Source of the DNA: Lotus japonicus
Lineage: Eukaryota; Streptophyta; Magnoliopsida; Fabales; Fabaceae
Assembly (NCBI RefSeq): GCF_012489685.1
Contig: NC_080045.1
Coordinates: 3,353,001-3,417,000, forward strand
DNA: 64,000 bases
Reading direction: 5' to 3'
Shown in pieces: positions 34,519 through 47,000 of this stretch. Position numbers and translations under genes: made by a program. Numbering within the stretch: position 1 is the first letter of the stretch; every line of letters starts with the position of its first letter. The notes beneath the pieces are model-generated. The model saw only the letters and a program-made list of their open reading frames with translations, was not told where the DNA came from and searched no databases.

Positions 34519-35331
34519 CCACCACCGAGTTCAAGTTCAAACCAACTCAAACCAGAGCAACCCAAGCCTCCAAATCCTTGCTAAACCTTCCTCTCAGCCT
34601 CCTAAAGCCTTCCCTAACCTCTTCTCCGCCCAACAATCACCTGAGATAGCCCAACCGAGCTCAAGAAATTCCGAAACTTTGAGCTCTCGGTTCTCCCTCA
34701 AATCTCCATCAATTTTGTCGAACCAAGAGTCTATTTTGCTTAGAATTTCACCAGGAAGCTAGTCGTGCAAGAATTTTGAAGTTTGGAGGTCTAGATTTCA
34801 TTCTGCCATTGTTGCTGAGCTCCTCACCGGAAAAGCTTCACGGTGCTCATCGTTCTGGCCAAACCAGAGACCTTTTCAGCTACCCACCTATACCATTGAG
34901 TTCCTGGGAGTGAGAGGAAGCTTTTCCAACCGGTTTCCACCCTTAACTCCACCCTTCCGCCGGAGCGCCGCCGCCAGCCACCGTCTACTCCGGCGATCTC
35001 ACCGGAAAACTGCTCAGAACTTGGATTTTCATGCATAGTTCGAATCCTTGTCTTCCATAGGTTCCATATACATATTTGGTTCGGAAAAATTAACTTGGTT
35101 TGATAGGGTTTCAAGAGGAAAGAAGGTATGCAACTTCCCGGCCTTATAACTCACTATTCTTAATGACTCAATGCAAAGTAAGAGTTGATTATGATTCATG
35201 GGATTAAAATGAACATTTATAAAGAAACAGAATGAATTTTGGAGGTCTAGAACAAAAGTTATGAAATTTTTAAGTTTAAGCTAAAATAGTTAATTTTATT
35301 TAAGTGGTTAAGTCGCTTGAATTTAAAGGTG

Positions 35332-35510
35332 GCTCTGCCGCCGTATAAATATAAAGGCTGGCTCTGCCGCCACACACATATAAAGGCCGGCACTGCCGCC
35401 TCATTTAAAAACTAATGGTCGGCTCTGTCGCCTTATCAAAAATACATAGTCAGCTATGCCGCCTTATTTAAAGTTATATAATGATGGTCGGCCTTGCCAC
35501 CTAATTATTT
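35332..35510 (+). repeat. Six degenerate GGCTCTGCCGCC units in the 5' LTR
   Basis: The core GG(C/T)(C/T)GGCTCTGCCGCC occurs six times, separated by AT-rich spacers of about 15-25 bp, giving units of about 28-38 bp. The 3' LTR carries the same set at about 42510-42690. Confidence 0.8.
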
Positions 35511-36830
35511 AATTTCTTACAAAATAAAAACGAATATTTGTTAAAAAAAATGAATGAATTAAATATTAAATTATGAAGAATAACATGGAATTTTATAACT
35601 TTAAGGTGAAAAATTGACTAAAATGCCTTACGATATTATTATTGCAGATAATTATTAATTGGAGGATTTTTCCGAAGAAAGGTAAGGGGGGGAGAATGCT
35701 CAACTCATGAGGGAGTGTAGTGTAAATAAATAGGTGTTGGACCTCCCTTGGGTCCCTATTTGTTTTATTGAAATATTTAAAAAAAAAAAAAGATTATTGT
35801 AAACGGGATTTATTTCTGGGAATTGATTCGATAGGAGCCTCCGAATCTTTTCTTAAACATTTTTTTTTACGAGGCATCCCGATTTTTAAAGAAAATATTA
35901 TTTGATCAATTCTCAGAATATTTCCACGAGATTTCTAACGGCTTGCAGGTACTCTATGAAAAGGAAAGGTCAGTGGCCCCAACTGGACAGTCAAGGCCAG
36001 GCTGTGCCATTGGGTAACGCTGTGAGATCTAAGGGATACCTTTATGGTTGCGGTCCTTGGGGTGTGATTAGGTGGGACCTACCAACAAGTTGGAGATGAG
36101 GTTTGTCCCATCCGGAACCTAATCACACTGCAGGCCCCCTGATGATCGTCCCAGCCGAGCGGCTTCTCGGTGACTTTCCTGGAGAATGTTGGGCCCACAT
36201 CCTCGTCTATAGACCGAAACTATTTCTAATTAGATTTTTTTAATGATTTATTTGATTATGCTATTACTTTTCACTTGATTTACTTGCTTATTTATTTTAC
36301 ACTATTCCTCTTGCTCGAGTGTGTTGGATTGCTTCTCACCCCTCTTGTTTTGGTTGGTTGTTCTAATTGAACAACTTAGGGACGGAGCCCTAGGAAAAAG
36401 AACTAGAATGAAAAAGTGACCAAGGCAGGAAGAGCTGTAAATAGTTGTGAATATACGAGAGGGTTCGAGTAGAATAAAGACCAGCCGATGGAAGAAGACG
36501 TGTTCGACTGGACTCGTACTCTATCAGACTGTAAAATAAGTATGAAAGCAGTAGTTTTTTTTGTAATTAAGTTTGTCAAAGTAATCGGGAAAGATTCAGA
36601 GGAGTCCATGCGAGACTCTGGGACATCTTGTCTAAGGAAAGGAATTGCTTTTAATGACGCTTAGCGCGGCTAACTTTCCTGGAGACGTTCTCAGACTATC
36701 AATTGGACAACGATGAATTCTGACCCAAAGGTCTTGTACTTTTTTCAAAGTTCATCAATAAAAGTGTTGTTTTCTGAAGATATTCTTATTTTATAGTTTA
36801 GGTAGGGTGTGAGTTTGGTCGTCACAAGGG

Positions 36831-36842
36831 TGGTATCAGAGC
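36831..36842 (+). promoter_or_regulatory. Chromovirus primer-binding site
   Basis: TGGTATCAGAGC, four bases after the 5' LTR, is complementary to the 3' end of initiator methionine tRNA, the usual primer for chromoviruses. Confidence 0.93.
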
Positions 36843-36968
36843 CAGGTTTTTCTAGGCTAGGGTTAGGGTCTGACGTGCTTCCGAGAGTCTAGAGTCAAGG
36901 GCTTAGGTTATGAATAAGAATAAGTAAGGTTTAGACGGTTTTAACCTTAGGTTTGTTGCTGGTGAAGA

Positions 36969-39900
36969 ATGGCTGGTAGAGGTAGACCCGCAAACATTAA
37001 CGCCGATCTTGCTGCCGCTCTAAATGGTCTAACTGAAGTTTTAAGGGCACAGGCACAGTTCATGCAAGGGGCTCATGTTGCTCCAGGAGGAGAACATCGT
37101 GGACTTGATAAATTTTTGAAACGGGACCCTCCAACTTTCAAAGGGGAATACAATCCTGACGGAGCTTATAAATGGATGACCCAAGTGGAAAAGACTCTCA
37201 ACTCGATGAACTGCACCGATAATCAGAAGGTGAATTATGCCAGTTATCTGCTAGAGGGAGAAGCTGAAACCTGGTGGACCCAGGCTAAACCAAGGATGAC
37301 CCAAGCTAACCTGATGACTTGGATAGAGTTTAAAAGAGTATTTCTGGAGAAATACTTCCCTGAAGACGTCAAGGCCCGAAAGGAAGTTGAATTTTTGGAG
37401 CTGAAACAGGGAAACATGACTATTGGGCAATATGCAGCTAAATTCGAGGAACTGGCTCAATTTCATCCCTCGTACCGCGATGCTGCAAATGAAAACTCCA
37501 AATGTATTAAGTTTGAAAACGGATTGAGGCCAGACATCAAAGCTGCCATTGGGTACCAGCAGATTCGAAATTTTTATACGTTGGTAGACAAATGCCGCAT
37601 ATTCGAGAATGACGACAAACAGAGAAAGGAGTACCTTAAAACCCTCGGCCCTCAGAAGAACTTTCGAGGAGGAATTGATAAAAAGAAACCATTCCAGAAA
37701 GCTTTCCGATCGCAAAGTTCTTCTTCTAGTGAGAAAAACAAAATCCTGAGATACCAGCCGCAAAATCCTCCCCGATGTTATAATTGTGGAGGAAACCATT
37801 ACCGGTATGAATGTCCTCACACCCAAGCCGTATGTTACCGGTGCAAACAGCCAGGGCATGTCAGTATAAATTGCCCAAATCCTAAAGTGGAGTCTTCCAA
37901 CAATGAACGTGGAGGAGCTGGCAATCGCAACAACAACAATAACAACAAAGGGAAGAAGGAGAACAACAAGGCGCCTGCCCGAGGACGCGTCTTCACTCTG
38001 ACTGGAGCAGACCTAGAACCAACCGAAGATCTGATTCAAGGTACATGTTTTATGAATGGCATTCCTTTAGTTGTTTTGTATGATTCTGGTGCTACCCATT
38101 CTTTCATTGTTGTTGATCTCGTGAAACGATTGCGTTTGGCCACGCAATCCTTAGTTCGTAAACTCATAGTATCAACCCCTACTAGAGATATTGTGAGTAC
38201 TACCTTCCTTTGTAAAGACTGTCCACTTGTAATTCAGGACAGAAATTTTGTCGTAAGCCTTGTTTGCTTACCACTGTCCCAAATCGACATAATCATGGGA
38301 ATGGATTGGCTTTCGGCCAATCATGTCCTTCTGGATTGCCATCGTAAAATTATAATCTTCGGATCAGATCCCCCACATGATGGCAGATTTATTTCTGCTA
38401 ACAACGTTAACACCTTGGTAAAGCAAGGCGAACAAGTCTATATGCTATTGTGCTCACTGGAAGGAGAGGCGGAACATCCGACGCAGCGCATACCTGTTGT
38501 GGAGGAGTTTCCGGATGTATTCCCTGATGACATTCCCGGATTACCTCCAGAGAGGGAAGTAGAGTTCGCTATTGACTTGATTCCTGGTACAGGGTCGATA
38601 TCCATAACACCCTATAGGATGTCCCCTCTAGAGTTAGCTGAAGTAAAGAGGCAAATCGAGGAGTTGCTAGAAAAGCAATTTATCCGCCCCAGTGTGTCAC
38701 CATGGGGTGCACCGGTGTTGTTAGTAAAGAAGAAAGACGGCAGTATGAGGATGTGTGTTGATTACCGTCAACTAAACAAGGTGACAATAAAGAATCGGTA
38801 TCCTCTCCCTAGGATAGATGACCTCCTAGATCAGTTGCAAGGAGCCTCGGTGTTCTCGAAGATCGATTTAAGATCGGGATATCATCAAATTCGCGTAAAG
38901 GCGGAAGATATTCAGAAGACTGCCTTTCGCACACGATATGGTCATTATGAGTATTTAGTCATGCCTTTTGGAGTGACTAATGCTCCGGCCATATTCATGG
39001 ACTACATGAATCGAATCTTCCACCCGTTCTTGGACAAGTTTGTCATTGTTTTTATCGATGACATACTTGTATATTCGAAAACAAAGGAGGAGCACGTGGA
39101 GCATCTCAGGGCTGTTCTTCAAATATTGAAGGAAAAGCAACTGTATGCCAAGTTATCTAAGTGTGAATTTTGGCTGGATCGAGTTAATTTTCTTGGGCAT
39201 GTGGTCACTGCTGAGGGAATCTCTTATGATCCCTCTAAAGTTGAAGCGGTGTTAAAGTGGGAAAGGCCCAAGACCGTTACAGAAATTAGGAGCTTCCTTG
39301 GTCTTGCTGGCTATTATCGGAAGTTCATCGAAGGATTTTCAAAACTGGCTTTGCCTTTGACTCGGCTTACTCGCAAAGGAGAACCTTTCGTGTGGACTAC
39401 AAAATGCGAAGAAAGTTTTCAACAGTTAAAGACCAAGCTGACGACAGCCCCAGTGTTAACTATCCCTGATCCTAAACAAGACTTTGAAGTGTACTGTGAC
39501 GCTTCTAAGCAGGGTCTGGGATGCGTGCTAATGCAACAAGGAAAAGTTGTGGCGTATGCTTCACGACAACTCCGACCTCATGAAGAAAACTACCCCACTC
39601 ATGACTTGGAATTGGCAGCTATTGTGTTTGCCCTAAAGTTATGGCGACATTACTTGTATGGAGCCAAGTTCGTGGTATACAGTGACCATAAGAGTCTAAA
39701 ATTTCTATTTAGCCAAAAAGAGATGAATATGAGACAACGAAGGTGGATGGATTTCTTGCAGGATTATGATTTTGACCTGCAATATTATCCTGGGAAAGCT
39801 AATTTGGTAGCTGATGCTTTGAGTCGCAAATCTCTTCATGTTTCAGCTATGATGATCAAGGAGCTGGAACTAATCGAAGAGTTCAGTAATCTGAATCTGG

Positions 39901-41369
39901 CAGTAGAAACTACCCCCACCAGCTTAAAACTGGGAATGTTAAAAATTTCCAATGATTTTTTGGAACAAATAAAGGGGGCACAACAAAATGATGAGTATCT
40001 CCAAAAACGAAAAGAGGCTGGCGCTGAGATTAGAGAAGATGCCACAGGAATTTTGCGACTCAACAACAGAATCTGTGTACCCAATGATGCAACTTTAAGA
40101 AGGTTGATCTTGGATGAAGCACACAAGAGTAATCTGAGCATTCATCCAGGAACCAATAAGATGTACGCAGATCTAAAGAAAATGTTTTGGTGGCGAGGAA
40201 TGAAGAAGGATGTGGCAAAATATGTAGCGGCTTGCCTGGTGTGCCAAAAAGCAAAAATTGAACATCAGAAGCTTGCAGGGATGTTACAACCCCTAGAGAT
40301 TCCGGTATGGAAGTGGGATGCTATAGCCATGGATTTTGTATCCGGATTACCAAGAACTTCTTCTGGATACGACGCTATATGGGTAATTGTGGATCGATTG
40401 ACAAAGTCAGCACACTTTTTACCCATCAAAGTTACCCATTCTCTGAAGAAGTTAACCCAGTTATATATAAAAGAAATAGTAAGATTACATGGAATCCCAA
40501 CAACTATTGTCTCAGATCGAGATCCCAGATTCCTATCAAGATTCTGGGGAAGTTTACATCAAGCTTTGGGGACTCAACTACGACTAAGCTCCGCTTATCA
40601 TCCTCAAACTGATGGTCAGTCGGAAAGAACCATTCAGACTCTCGAGGATTTGCTGCGAGCTTGTGTACTAGAATACAAAGGGAGTTGGGATCAATACCTT
40701 CCTTTGATTGTATTCACTTATAATAACAGCTTTCATTCCAGCATCGGAATGGCACCGTATGAGGCGTTATACGGAAGAAAGTGTCGAACACCACTATGCT
40801 GGTTCGATGATGGAGACAAGCTGATGTTGGGACCGGAAGTGGTGCAAAGGATGACAGAGATAGTAAGAGACATACGAGAAAAGATGAGGACGTCTCAAGA
40901 TCGACAAAAGAGTTATTACGATCAAAGAAGGAAACCTCTGGAATTCCAAGAAGGAGACCATGTTTTCTTAAAGGTAAACCCAACCACAGGAGTAGGTCGA
41001 GTATTGAAAGCCAAGAAGCTTACTCCAAAATTTATTGGGCCTTATCAAATTATAAAAAGGGTTGGCCCAGTCGCATATCAGATCGCCTTGCCACCAGTAC
41101 TATCAAATCTTCATAACGTATTCCACGTCTCTCAACTACGGAAATATGTACCTGACCCTTCTCATGTACTGGAACCGGAGACCATTCAGCTGAAGGATAA
41201 TTTAACCTTTAGTGTACCTCCAGTACAAATAGTGGACCGACGAATCAAACAACTCAGAGGAAAGGAAATTCCATTGGTCAAAGTAGCTTGGGGAACGGGT
41301 ATGGAGGAAGAGGCCACTTGGGAATTGGAGGATCAAATGAAGAAAAGTCATCCGTTTCTCTTCAACTAG
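36969..41369 (+). CDS. Chromovirus Gag-Pol polyprotein, 1466 aa, intact
   Basis: One open frame from ATG 36969 to TAG 41367-41369. The domains in order are: Gag core (about residues 45-225, with GEAETWW and [11 protein letters not shown]); two zinc knuckles at 270-282 (C-x2-C-x3-H-x4-C, one residue short) and 289-302 (canonical); aspartic protease, Asp372 in [10 protein letters not shown]; reverse transcriptase (about 570-760) with VDYRQLNK and FIDD at 695-698; RNase H, Asp844 in DASKQGLG; integrase with an HHCC zinc site from about 1052 and the D-D-35-E triad Asp1122, Asp1183, Glu1219; and a C-terminal chromodomain from about 1419 with [19 protein letters not shown] and EEATWELE. The length and order fit Tekay/Del chromoviruses. 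The polyprotein is cut by its own protease, copies the RNA and integrates the DNA. The chromodomain is thought to guide insertion to heterochromatin. No break is seen. Confidence 0.97.
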   Translation: MAGRGRPANINADLAAALNGLTEVLRAQAQFMQGAHVAPGGEHRGLDKFLKRDPPTFKGEYNPDGAYKWMTQVEKTLNSMNCTDNQKVNYASYLLEGEAETWWTQAKPRMTQANLMTWIEFKRVFLEKYFPEDVKARKEVEFLELKQGNMTIGQYAAKFEELAQFHPSYRDAANENSKCIKFENGLRPDIKAAIGYQQIRNFYTLVDKCRIFENDDKQRKEYLKTLGPQKNFRGGIDKKKPFQKAFRSQSSSSSEKNKILRYQPQNPPRCYNCGGNHYRYECPHTQAVCYRCKQPGHVSINCPNPKVESSNNERGGAGNRNNNNNNKGKKENNKAPARGRVFTLTGADLEPTEDLIQGTCFMNGIPLVVLYDSGATHSFIVVDLVKRLRLATQSLVRKLIVSTPTRDIVSTTFLCKDCPLVIQDRNFVVSLVCLPLSQIDIIMGMDWLSANHVLLDCHRKIIIFGSDPPHDGRFISANNVNTLVKQGEQVYMLLCSLEGEAEHPTQRIPVVEEFPDVFPDDIPGLPPEREVEFAIDLIPGTGSISITPYRMSPLELAEVKRQIEELLEKQFIRPSVSPWGAPVLLVKKKDGSMRMCVDYRQLNKVTIKNRYPLPRIDDLLDQLQGASVFSKIDLRSGYHQIRVKAEDIQKTAFRTRYGHYEYLVMPFGVTNAPAIFMDYMNRIFHPFLDKFVIVFIDDILVYSKTKEEHVEHLRAVLQILKEKQLYAKLSKCEFWLDRVNFLGHVVTAEGISYDPSKVEAVLKWERPKTVTEIRSFLGLAGYYRKFIEGFSKLALPLTRLTRKGEPFVWTTKCEESFQQLKTKLTTAPVLTIPDPKQDFEVYCDASKQGLGCVLMQQGKVVAYASRQLRPHEENYPTHDLELAAIVFALKLWRHYLYGAKFVVYSDHKSLKFLFSQKEMNMRQRRWMDFLQDYDFDLQYYPGKANLVADALSRKSLHVSAMMIKELELIEEFSNLNLAVETTPTSLKLGMLKISNDFLEQIKGAQQNDEYLQKRKEAGAEIREDATGILRLNNRICVPNDATLRRLILDEAHKSNLSIHPGTNKMYADLKKMFWWRGMKKDVAKYVAACLVCQKAKIEHQKLAGMLQPLEIPVWKWDAIAMDFVSGLPRTSSGYDAIWVIVDRLTKSAHFLPIKVTHSLKKLTQLYIKEIVRLHGIPTTIVSDRDPRFLSRFWGSLHQALGTQLRLSSAYHPQTDGQSERTIQTLEDLLRACVLEYKGSWDQYLPLIVFTYNNSFHSSIGMAPYEALYGRKCRTPLCWFDDGDKLMLGPEVVQRMTEIVRDIREKMRTSQDRQKSYYDQRRKPLEFQEGDHVFLKVNPTTGVGRVLKAKKLTPKFIGPYQIIKRVGPVAYQIALPPVLSNLHNVFHVSQLRKYVPDPSHVLEPETIQLKDNLTFSVPPVQIVDRRIKQLRGKEIPLVKVAWGTGMEEEATWELEDQMKKSHPFLFN

Positions 41370-41414
41370 GTATGAAATTTCGAGGACGAAATTTTCTTTC
41401 TAGTGGGGGAGAAA
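41370..41414 (+). promoter_or_regulatory. Chromovirus 3' untranslated segment and polypurine tract
   Basis: The polypurine tract AGTGGGGGAGAAA at 41402-41414 abuts the 3' LTR and primes plus-strand synthesis. The upstream GAGGACGAAATTTTC is characteristic of this clade. Confidence 0.9.
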
Positions 41415-44003
41415 TGTAACGACCTAAATTTTTCCCTCAACAAGAAATAATAGGATTATTTTAATTAATTAGTATTATTATTATAAATAAATAACTAAAT
41501 AAAATCAAAATCAAAATCAAGTTCTAGAAAATTCAAAGGATAAGGATGAGAATAAAAAAAATTTCAGGAAGGACTAAACTACAAACTGACCTAACTCTGA
41601 AGGACCAAAGTTAATAACCGACCTATTCTATAGGGACCTAACTGTAACATCAGAAATAGTTTTAATTCAAATTCAGGTCCCTGGCTTTGTCTATAAATAC
41701 CACCACCGAGTTCAAGTTCAAACCAACTCAAACCAGAGCAACCCAAGCCTCCAAATCCTTGCTAAACCTTCCTCTCAGCCTCCTAAAGCCTTCCCTAACC
41801 TCTTCTCCGCCCAACAATCACCTGAGATAGCCCAACCGAGCTCAAGAAATTCCGAAACTTTGAGCTCTCGGTTCTCCCTCAAATCTCCATCAATTTTGTC
41901 GAACCAAGAGTCTATTTTGCTTAGAATTTCACCAGGAAGCTATTCGTGCAAGAATTTTGAAGTTTGGAGGTCTAGATTTCATTCTGCCATTGTTGCTAAG
42001 CTCCTCACCGGAAAAGCTTCACGGTGCTCATCGTTCTGGCCAAACCAGAGACCTTTTCAGCTACCCACCTATACCATTGAGTTCCTAGGAGTGAGAGGAA
42101 GCTTTTCCAACCGGTTTCCACCCTTAACTCCACCCTTCCGCCGGAGCGCCGCCGCCAGCCACCGTCTTCTCCGGCGAGGTCACCGGAAAACTGCTCAGAA
42201 CTTGGATTTTCTTGCATAGTTCGAATCCTTGTCTTCCATAGGTTCCATATACATATTTGGTTCGGAAAAATTAACTTGGTTTGATAGGGTTTCAAGAGGA
42301 AAGAAGGTATGCAACTTCCCGGCCTTATAACTCACTATTCTTAATGATTCAATGCAAAGTAAGAGTTGATTATGATTCATGGGATTAAAATGAACATTTA
42401 GAAAGAAACAGAATGAATTTTGGAGGTCTAGAACAAAAGTTATGAAATTTTTAAGTTTAAGCTAAAATAGTTAATTTTATTTAAGTGGTTAAGTCGCTTG
42501 AATTTAAAGGTGGCTCTGCCGCCGTATAAATATAAAGGCTGGCTCTGCCGCCACACACATATAAAGGCCGGCACTGCCGCCTCATTTAAAAACTAATGGT
42601 CGGCTCTGTCGCCTTATCAAAAATACATAGTCAGCTATGCCGCCTTATTTAAAGTTATATAATGATGGTCGGCCTTGCCGCCTAATTATTTAATTTCTTA
42701 CAAAATAAAAACGAATATTTGTTAAAAAAAATGAATGAATTAAATATTAAATTATGAAGAATAACATGGAATTTTATAACTTTAAGGTGAAAAATTGACT
42801 AAAATGCCTTACGATATTATTATTGCAGATAACTATTAATTGGAGGATTTTTCCGAAGAAAGGTAAGGGGGGGAGAATGCTCAACTCATGAGGGAGTGTA
42901 GTGTAAATAAATATGTGTTGGACCTCCCTTGGGTCCCTATTTGTTTTATTGAAATATTTAAAAAAAAAAATTATTGTAAACGGGATTTATTTCTGGGAAT
43001 TGATTCGATAGGAGCCTCCGAATCTTTTCTTAAACATTTTTTTTTACGAGGCATCCCGATTTTTAAAGAAAATATTATTTGATCAATTCTCAGAATATTT
43101 CCACGAGATTTCTAACGGCTTGCAGGTACTCTATGAAAAGGAAAGGTCAGTGGCCCCAACTAGACAGTCAAGGCCAGGCTGTGCCATTGGGTAACGCTGT
43201 GAGATCTAAGGGATACCTTTATGGTTGCGGTCCTTGGGGTGTGATTAGGTGGGACCTACCAACAGGTTTGAGATGAGGTTTGTCCCATCCGGAACGTAAT
43301 CACACTACAGGCCCCCTGATGATCGTCCCAGCCGAGCGGCTTCTCGGTGACTTTCCTGGAGAATGTTGGGCCCACATCCTCGTCTATAGACCGAAACTAT
43401 TTCTAATTAGATTTTTTTAATGATTTATTTGATTATGCTATTACTTTTCACTTGATTTACTTGCTTATTTATTTTACACTATTCCTCTTGCTCGAGTGTG
43501 TTGGATTGCTTCTCACCCCTCTTGTTTTGGTTGGTTGTTCTAATTGAACAACTTAGGGACGGAGCCCTAGGAAAAAGAACTAGAATGAAAAAGTGACCAA
43601 GGCAGGAAGAGCTGTAAATAGTTGTGAATATACGAGAGGGTTCGAGTAGAATAAAGACCAGCCGATGGAAGAAGACGTGTTCGACTGGACTCGTACTCTA
43701 TCAGACTGTAAAATAAGTATGAAAGCAGTAGTTTTTTTTGTAATTAAGTTTGTCAAAGTAATCGGGAAAGATTCAGAGGAGTCCATGCGAGACTCTGGGA
43801 CATCTTGTCTAAGGAAAGGAATTGCTTTTAATGACGCTTAGCGCGGCTAACTTTCCTGGAGACGTTCTCAGACTATCAATTGGACAACGATGAATTCTGA
43901 CCCAAAGGTCTTGTACTTTTTTCAAAGTTCATCAATAAAAGTGTTGTTTTCTGAAGATATTCTTATTTTATAGTTTAGGTAGGGTGTGAGTTTGGTCGTC
44001 ACA
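41415..44003 (+). repeat. Chromovirus 3' LTR
   Basis: 2589 bp long, nearly identical to 34233-36826. TATAAATA is at 41692-41699 and AATAAA at 43934-43939. It ends GTCGTCACA just before the AGGTG duplication. Confidence 0.95.
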
Positions 44004-47000
44004 AGGTGCACCCGTGAGCTCCCATCTCAAAATTTGGGAATTCTTGCACCGATGATGGATTTCCCAAGGCCTATGCGAATTTGGGTGGAAAATATCAAGT
44101 TGGAAGGGACATTTGGATTGCCATGGCAAGCCTCGTTTCCCAAATGGTTTCCCTATCCCAAGGTGCCCCCAGGAGCTCTCATGTTAAAATTTGAAAATTC
44201 TTGCCCCGATGATGGATTTCCCAAGGCTAATAACCTATGCGAATTTGGGTGAAAAATGAGTTTTCAAAGGAAAATATCAAGTTTGAAGGGAAACTTGGAT
44301 TTCCATGGCATGCCTTGTTGCCTAAATGGTTTCCCTAACCCAAGGTGCTAGCGTGAGCTCCCATCTCAAAATTTGAGAATTCTTTCCCCGATAGTGGATC
44401 TTCCAAGGCTAACCTATGCGAACTTCGGTGGAAAATGACTTTTCAATGCAAAATATCAAGATGTAAGGGACTTTTGGATGGCCATGGCATGCCTTGTTTC
44501 CCAAATGGTTTCCCTATGCCGAGCTACCCCCGTGAGCACCTACGTCAAAATTTGAGAATTTTTGCACCGATGATGACTTTCCCAAGGCAAACCTATGCGA
44601 ATTTGGATGGAAAGTGAGTTTTTAAGGGAAAATATCAATTTGGAAGGGAAACTTGGATTGACATGGCATGCCTCGTTGCCCAAATGGTTTCCCTATCTCT
44701 AGGTGCCTCCGTGACGTCTCATGTCAAAATCTGAGAATTCTTGCCCCGATAATGGATTTCCTAAGGCTAACTTATGCGAATTTGGGTGGAAAATGAGTTT
44801 TCAAGGGAAAATATCAAGTTGGAAGATAAACTTGGATTTCCATGGCATGCTTCGTTTCCCAAATGGTTTCCCTATCCCAAGGTGCCCGCGTGAGCTCTTC
44901 TGTCAAAACTTGAAAAATCTTGCCCCGATAACGTATTTCCCAAGGCTAACCTATGCGAATTTGGGTGGAAAATGAGTTTTCAAGGGAAAATATCAAGTTG
45001 GAAGATAAACTTGGATTTCCATGGCATGCTTCGTTTCCCAAATGGTTTCCCTATCCCAAGGTGCCCGCGTGAACTCTTCTGTCAAAACTTGAAAAATCTT
45101 GCCCCGATGACGTATTTCCCAAGGCTAACCTATGCGAATTTGGGTGGAAAATGAGTTTTCAAAGGAAAATATCAAGTTTGAAGGGAATCTAGATTTTCCA
45201 TGCCTTGCCTTGTTGCCCAAATGGTTTCCGTATCCCAAGGTGCACCCGTGAGATCCCATCTCAAAATTTGGGAATTCTTGCACCGATGATTGATTTCCCA
45301 AGGCTAACATATGCGAATTTGGGTGGAAAATATCAAGTTGGAAGGGATATTTGGATTGCCATGACATGCCTTGTTTCCCAAATGGTTCCCTATCCCAAGG
45401 TGCCCCCATGAGCTGTCATGTCAAAATTTAGGAATTCTTGCACCGATGATGACTTTCCCAAGATTAACCGATGCGAATTTATGTGGAAAATGAGTTTTTA
45501 AGGGAAAATATCAATTTGGAAGGGAAACTTAGATTTCATGGCATGCCTCGTTGCCCAAATGATTTCCCTATTTCCAGGTGCCCCCGTGACCTCTCATGTC
45601 AAAATTTGAGAATTCTTGCCCCGATAATGGATTTCCAAAGTCTAAACTTTGCGAATTTGGGTGTTAAATGAATTTTCAAGGGAAAATATCAGGTTTGAAG
45701 GGAAACTTGGATTTCCATGGCATGCCTCGTTGCCTTAATGGGTTCCCTATCCCAAGGTGCCCGCGTGAGCTCTCATGTCAAAATTTGAAAATTCTTGCCC
45801 CGATAATGGATTACCCAAGGCTAACCTATGCGAATTTGGGTGGAAAATAAGTTTTCAATGGAAAATATAAAGATTAAAGGGACTCTTGATTTTCCATGCC
45901 TTGTATGGTTGCTCAAATGGTTTCCCTATCCCAAGGTGCACCCGTGAGCTCCCATCTCAAAATTTGGGAATTCTTGCACCGATGATGGATTTCCCAAGGC
46001 TAACCGATGCCAATTTGGTTGGAAAATATCAAATTGGAAGGGACATTTGGATTGCCATGGCATGCCTCGTTTCCCAAATGGTTTCCCAATCCAAAGGGGC
46101 CCCCGTGAGCTCTCATGTCAAAATTTGAGAATTCTTACCCCGATAATCGATTTCCCAAGGCTAACCTATGCGAATTTGGGTGGAAAATGAGTTTTCTTGG
46201 GAATATATCAAGCTTGAAGGGAAACTTGGATTTCCATGGCAGGCCTCGTTTCCTTAATGGTTTCCCTATCCCAAGGTGCCAGCGTGAGCTCTCATGTCCA
46301 AATTTGAGAATTTTTGCCCCGATAATGGATTTCTCAAGGCTAACCTATGCGAATTTGGGTGGAAAATGAGTTTTCAAGGGAAAATATCAAGTTGGAAGAT
46401 AAACTTGGATTGCCATGGAATGCTTCGTTTCCCAAATGGTTTCCTTATCCCAAGGTGCCCCCTTGAACTCTCATGTCAAAATTTGAGAATTCTTGTCCCG
46501 ATGATGAATTTCTCAAGGCTAACACCTATGCGAATTTGGGTGGAAAATGTGTTTTGAAGGGAAAATATCAAGTTGGAAGATAAACTTGGATTGCCATGGC
46601 ATGCCTCGTTTCCGAAATGGTTTCCCTATTCCAAGGTACCCCCGTGAGCTCTCATGTCAAAATTTGAGAATTCTTGTCCCGATGATGAATTTCTCAAGGC
46701 TAACACCTATGCGATTTGGGTGGAAAATGAGTTTTCAAGGGAAAATATCAAGTAGGAAGATAAACTTGGATTGCCATGGCATGCCTCGTTTCCCAAATGT
46801 TTCCCTATTCCAAGGTACCCCCGTGAGCTCTCATGTCAAAATTTGAGAATTCTTGTCCCGATGATGAATTTGCCAAGGCTAACCTATGCGAATTTGGGTG
46901 GAAAATGAGTTTTCACAGGAAAATATCAAGTTTAAAGGGATTCTTGATTTGCCATGCCTTGCCTTGTTGCCTAAATGGTTTCCCTATCCCAAGGAGCACG

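Larger units (their letters stand above)
34233..36826 (+). repeat. Chromovirus 5' LTR
   Basis: 2594 bp long. The TATA box TATAAATA is at 34511-34518, and the poly(A) signal AATAAA is at 36757-36762, near the end. Six degenerate GGCTCTGCCGCC repeats lie at about 35332-35510. Short frames inside it recur in both LTRs but have no recognisable domain. Confidence 0.95.
34233..44003 (+). mobile_element. Complete Ty3/gypsy chromovirus, Tekay/Del-like
   Basis: A 9771-bp element with 5-bp duplication AGGTG (34228-34232 and 44004-44008), LTRs of 2594 and 2589 bp, a primer-binding site, one uninterrupted gag-pol frame, a polypurine tract and the 3' LTR. The ends are TGTAACGAC...GTCGTCACA. The C-terminal chromodomain and long LTRs point to the Tekay (Del) clade of chromoviruses rather than the centromere-targeted CRM clade. 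I count roughly two dozen LTR differences, about 1%, so the insertion is recent and the element may still be competent. Confidence 0.95.

Noticed and set aside
35902..36099. 65-codon frame in the chromovirus LTR, repeated at 43079-43276
   Set aside because: It is present only because the LTR is duplicated. It has no ATG at the stated start and no recognisable domain. It is more likely part of the untranslated leader.
37251..37859. 202-codon minus-strand frame opposite gag
   Set aside because: It is a shadow of the intact Gag-Pol frame. No domain or promoter supports an antisense gene there, unlike in the Tat elements.
1957..44008. A shared insertion hotspot in the monomer
   Set aside because: The five satellite target sites (ATTTC, CATCT, GCTAA, GTTTCCGT, AGGTG) fall at different places in the monomer, so there is no common site.
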